Assembly: GCA_037178675.1 (NCBI GenBank)
Contig: JAYMGJ010000029.1
Coordinates: 165,044-229,043, forward strand
DNA length: 64,000 nucleotides
Reading direction: 5' to 3'
Source: Scleroderma bovista
Taxonomy: Eukaryota > Basidiomycota > Agaricomycetes > Boletales > Sclerodermataceae
Positions within the stretch are counted from its first letter, which is position 1, and each line of letters opens with the position of its first letter. Below are positions 61,801-64,000 of the stretch, one piece after another. The translations under genes were made by a program, and so were the position numbers. Below the pieces are notes generated by a model. That model had not been told where the DNA came from and searched no databases. It saw only the letters and a program-made list of their open reading frames with translations.

Positions 61801-64000
61801 AGACCAGCTTAGTGCAAATGTCGATGCGGCGACTTAGATCTTCAATTACGCCATAATATTGCTTGAGCAATTTGATCACCCGTTTTCGTACCCCAAGCCC
61901 AGTGTCCTGAGATAACAACAACTGAGTAGCAGCCTAGTACCAGAGGTCAACACGTACCGCTATCCGATCGGCAATTTTTGAATAGTAATCGCCCACGACC
62001 TCTGGTGATTCAATCATATACTTACCGATCAACTCAACGGCGGCATCCCGGACGGCAGGTGAGGAATCCAGTAAATGACTTTCAATCGCGCGACGGACAT
62101 TCACCTGAGGACTAGTCAAGCGGCATCGCCACACATCCATCATGTTCACTTACCATCGCAAGGACGGACGAATCGCTGGTTACAATTTGCCCCAAAGCTC
62201 GAAGGGCCTTCGTACGCATGAAGACAGGTGGTGCATCAAGGGCCATCAGAATAACATTTAGTATCGGTCCAAACGAGCCTGTTAGACTTTGTACGGTGCC
62301 AACGTCTTCTGCTAGAAGGTCGACACGGGCAATTTCTTCTTGTGAGCTTGGGAGCGATACTGAGTAGGACGATCAAGATGATATGTATACACTTACCCAA
62401 CATTGAACACGTCGCTGGGATGATCCTGCCACACACTACTCAGAGCCTTATGGAGGCGCGTACAAAACACCATAGTTGATGGCTTTTGGGCGCTACCGTT
62501 TGCTTCCCTGGTATTCTGCAGTGACCGTAGAGTGACTGCTAGCTCGTGTCCCCACATCGCAGCAGTTAGTTCTCGCGCGCTCTAAAGCACGTTAGCCAAC
62601 ATGACATGCCCATTTCTTCAACTCACTTCGTACGCTTGGTCATCGGATGAGCGCTTCCAAAGATGGCCAGAGATGGCTTCATGCTGAGTCAAGAGCTTTT
62701 CAAAATCCTTGACACTTTCCGACGAGACTATCTGTCATACTTGGTGAGGACATACCAACACAGATCACAAGAAACCAATACCTCATCCAACGGAATGATA
62801 GGATTCTTACCACCACGCTGGCGGGCTCTTATCGCGCTCGATCGTAAACGTCCAGCAATAATACCCAAATGATCCAGTGCTATTGTCTTCGCCGCATTAG
62901 TGTCTGCCTGATGGCTCGTCTTCACGTCATCCAAGGAAGTAACCTTAAAAGGGGTTGTTCCGGCGTGTTAAACATCCCGCAGCGTCATTATACGCACCAT
63001 AAACTTGCAGATGACACTCAAAATCAAACTTGAGGCGGGCCACTCTGGCCAGTACAACACGACGAGAAGGTCTGATATAAGGTTATCGAAGATGATACGA
63101 TACTCTGCTTCATTGGAGTTCTTCGTTTGCTTGCCCTTTCCTGACCTGGTTTCGTGTGAATAACTCAAAAGAAATCGTCGCAAGTAGCAAACCTTTGTGT
63201 CAAAAAGAGGATGATAGTCTTCGCTGCTGTTGTGGCAGGCTCCAGGCCAGATATATACAACTGGACCTCCTGTTCATCCATTAGCATAAAGACGCTGCAC
63301 CGAGGCATATGGGACTTCACCTTGGCATCGTGCTCATCGAACACAGTATCCTGAAGCTTCTCGAGCGAACTGTCCTGGCGTCGGAGCGAATGGTTCTGGC
63401 GAGCCTTCGCAATCTTGCGTGCTGCTACACGAACATCCCTAGCAGATGTCTGGACAAGTTGCAAAAGTAGCGCAGAAACCGTGCGTATCGACCTTCCATC
63501 GCGCAATCTATTGTTCTCCCGTTGTCAACAGCAGTTGATTAATCGTTTGCAAGAAAACAAACCGAAATTGGCCAGCCTTCTTGTGGCTGTTAGACAGTTT
63601 AATCAGAGATGACAAAATCTCTTCGATAATCCAGGAGCGCTGGTCTTCATGGTTTGCAAATATCTGCCAAGTATATGAGTAACTGTACGTGGTTAGCCTC
63701 GGTTAGCCATACACTACGAATGATCGACAGCGCATCGAGACGTAGGCCTCTCATTGCACTACTGCCAAGCGTGCTCAGTACGGCGTTCTCCTTCTTGCCC
63801 TTTAAATCGCTCTCGTGGGATTCAACGACGAAAAATGGACCTATAGCAATATAGACAGCCTGAATGATGATGGCATCGGACATCATGATGCCGTCTGCGC
63901 TGAAAAGTGAATTGACGCGCGGAAGACCAGCAGAAAGCGCCTGGAAAAGTTCGCTCATCAATCTACGTAGGTCAGCACAGCCGGAATGGGTGTATCGATG
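58850..64000 (-). CDS. SCC2: Cohesin loader Scc2/Mis4/Nipped-B (N-terminal part off the right edge)
   Basis: Minus-strand gene entering from beyond 64000 and ending [16 protein letters not shown] at TAA 58850-58852. The visible part is a solenoid of HEAT repeats: [40 protein letters not shown], then [40 protein letters not shown] and [20 protein letters not shown] (the best-conserved Scc2 block), [20 protein letters not shown] and [21 protein letters not shown] charged region [20 protein letters not shown] interrupts the repeats near 63350. Scc2 with Scc4 loads cohesin on chromatin and activates its ATPase; the Coprinopsis gene rad9 is the known mushroom member. At least 18 short introns. The start is not in the window. 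Confidence 0.88.

Overview
The window looks like nuclear chromosome sequence from a mushroom-forming basidiomycete (Agaricomycetes, probably Agaricales). Genes are dense, on both strands, and cut by many 45-65 nt GT-AG introns. The families point the same way: an Msb2-type signalling mucin, an F-box/LRR-type protein of agaric style, an OTT_1508-like deaminase of a fungal family, and a Helitron whose first ORF resembles the DUF6570 family. All calls come from reading translations and splice signals by eye; no database search was possible.

Layout: 1-1426 (-) is a Ser/Pro-rich protein cut by the left edge. 1565-2452 (+) is mitochondrial ribosomal protein uL5m. 2908-7691 (-) is a Cdc7/SepH-type septation kinase with armadillo-like repeats. 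9039-9952 (+) is a secreted precursor with dibasic-flanked Cys/Pro-rich core peptides. 10661-12006 (+) is Aurora kinase, 12320-14478 (+) a Ypk1/Gad8 AGC kinase and 14657-15859 (+) a G-patch protein. 16124-18017 (-) is an F-box protein and 18477-19629 (-) a PQ-loop transporter, followed by prohibitin-2 (19850-21178, +) and MSH5 (21288-25535, +). 25.5-28.1 kb is gene-poor, with a frameshifted nuclease-like relic.

28127-30993 (-) is the MSB2-like mucin with a 60/69-bp tandem array, followed by ribosomal protein uL23 (31333-32023, -) and cohesin SMC3 (32400-36846, -). SMC3 diverges across 138 bp from an OTT_1508-like deaminase (36985-38872, +). 39189-40247 (-) is a conserved protein of unknown function. 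40464 to about 46611 is a decayed Helitron. Then come a zinc-type alcohol dehydrogenase, a Sec14-like protein, an RPAP3-like TPR protein and a possible 39-aa membrane protein (all -), DUG2 (51736-55278, +), a carotenoid oxygenase (56746-58472, -) and the C-terminal part of cohesin loader Scc2 (58850 to the right edge, -).

Several genes serve chromosome segregation and meiosis (Aurora, Cdc7-type kinase, SMC3, Scc2, MSH5). Some of their promoters carry MCB-like (ACGCGT or TTCGCGTC) or CACGTG sites. The least expected items are the dibasic-flanked secreted peptide precursor at 9.0-10.1 kb, whose second core copy lies behind an in-frame stop, an 8-nt microexon in MSH5, and the deaminase/SMC3 head-to-head pair.
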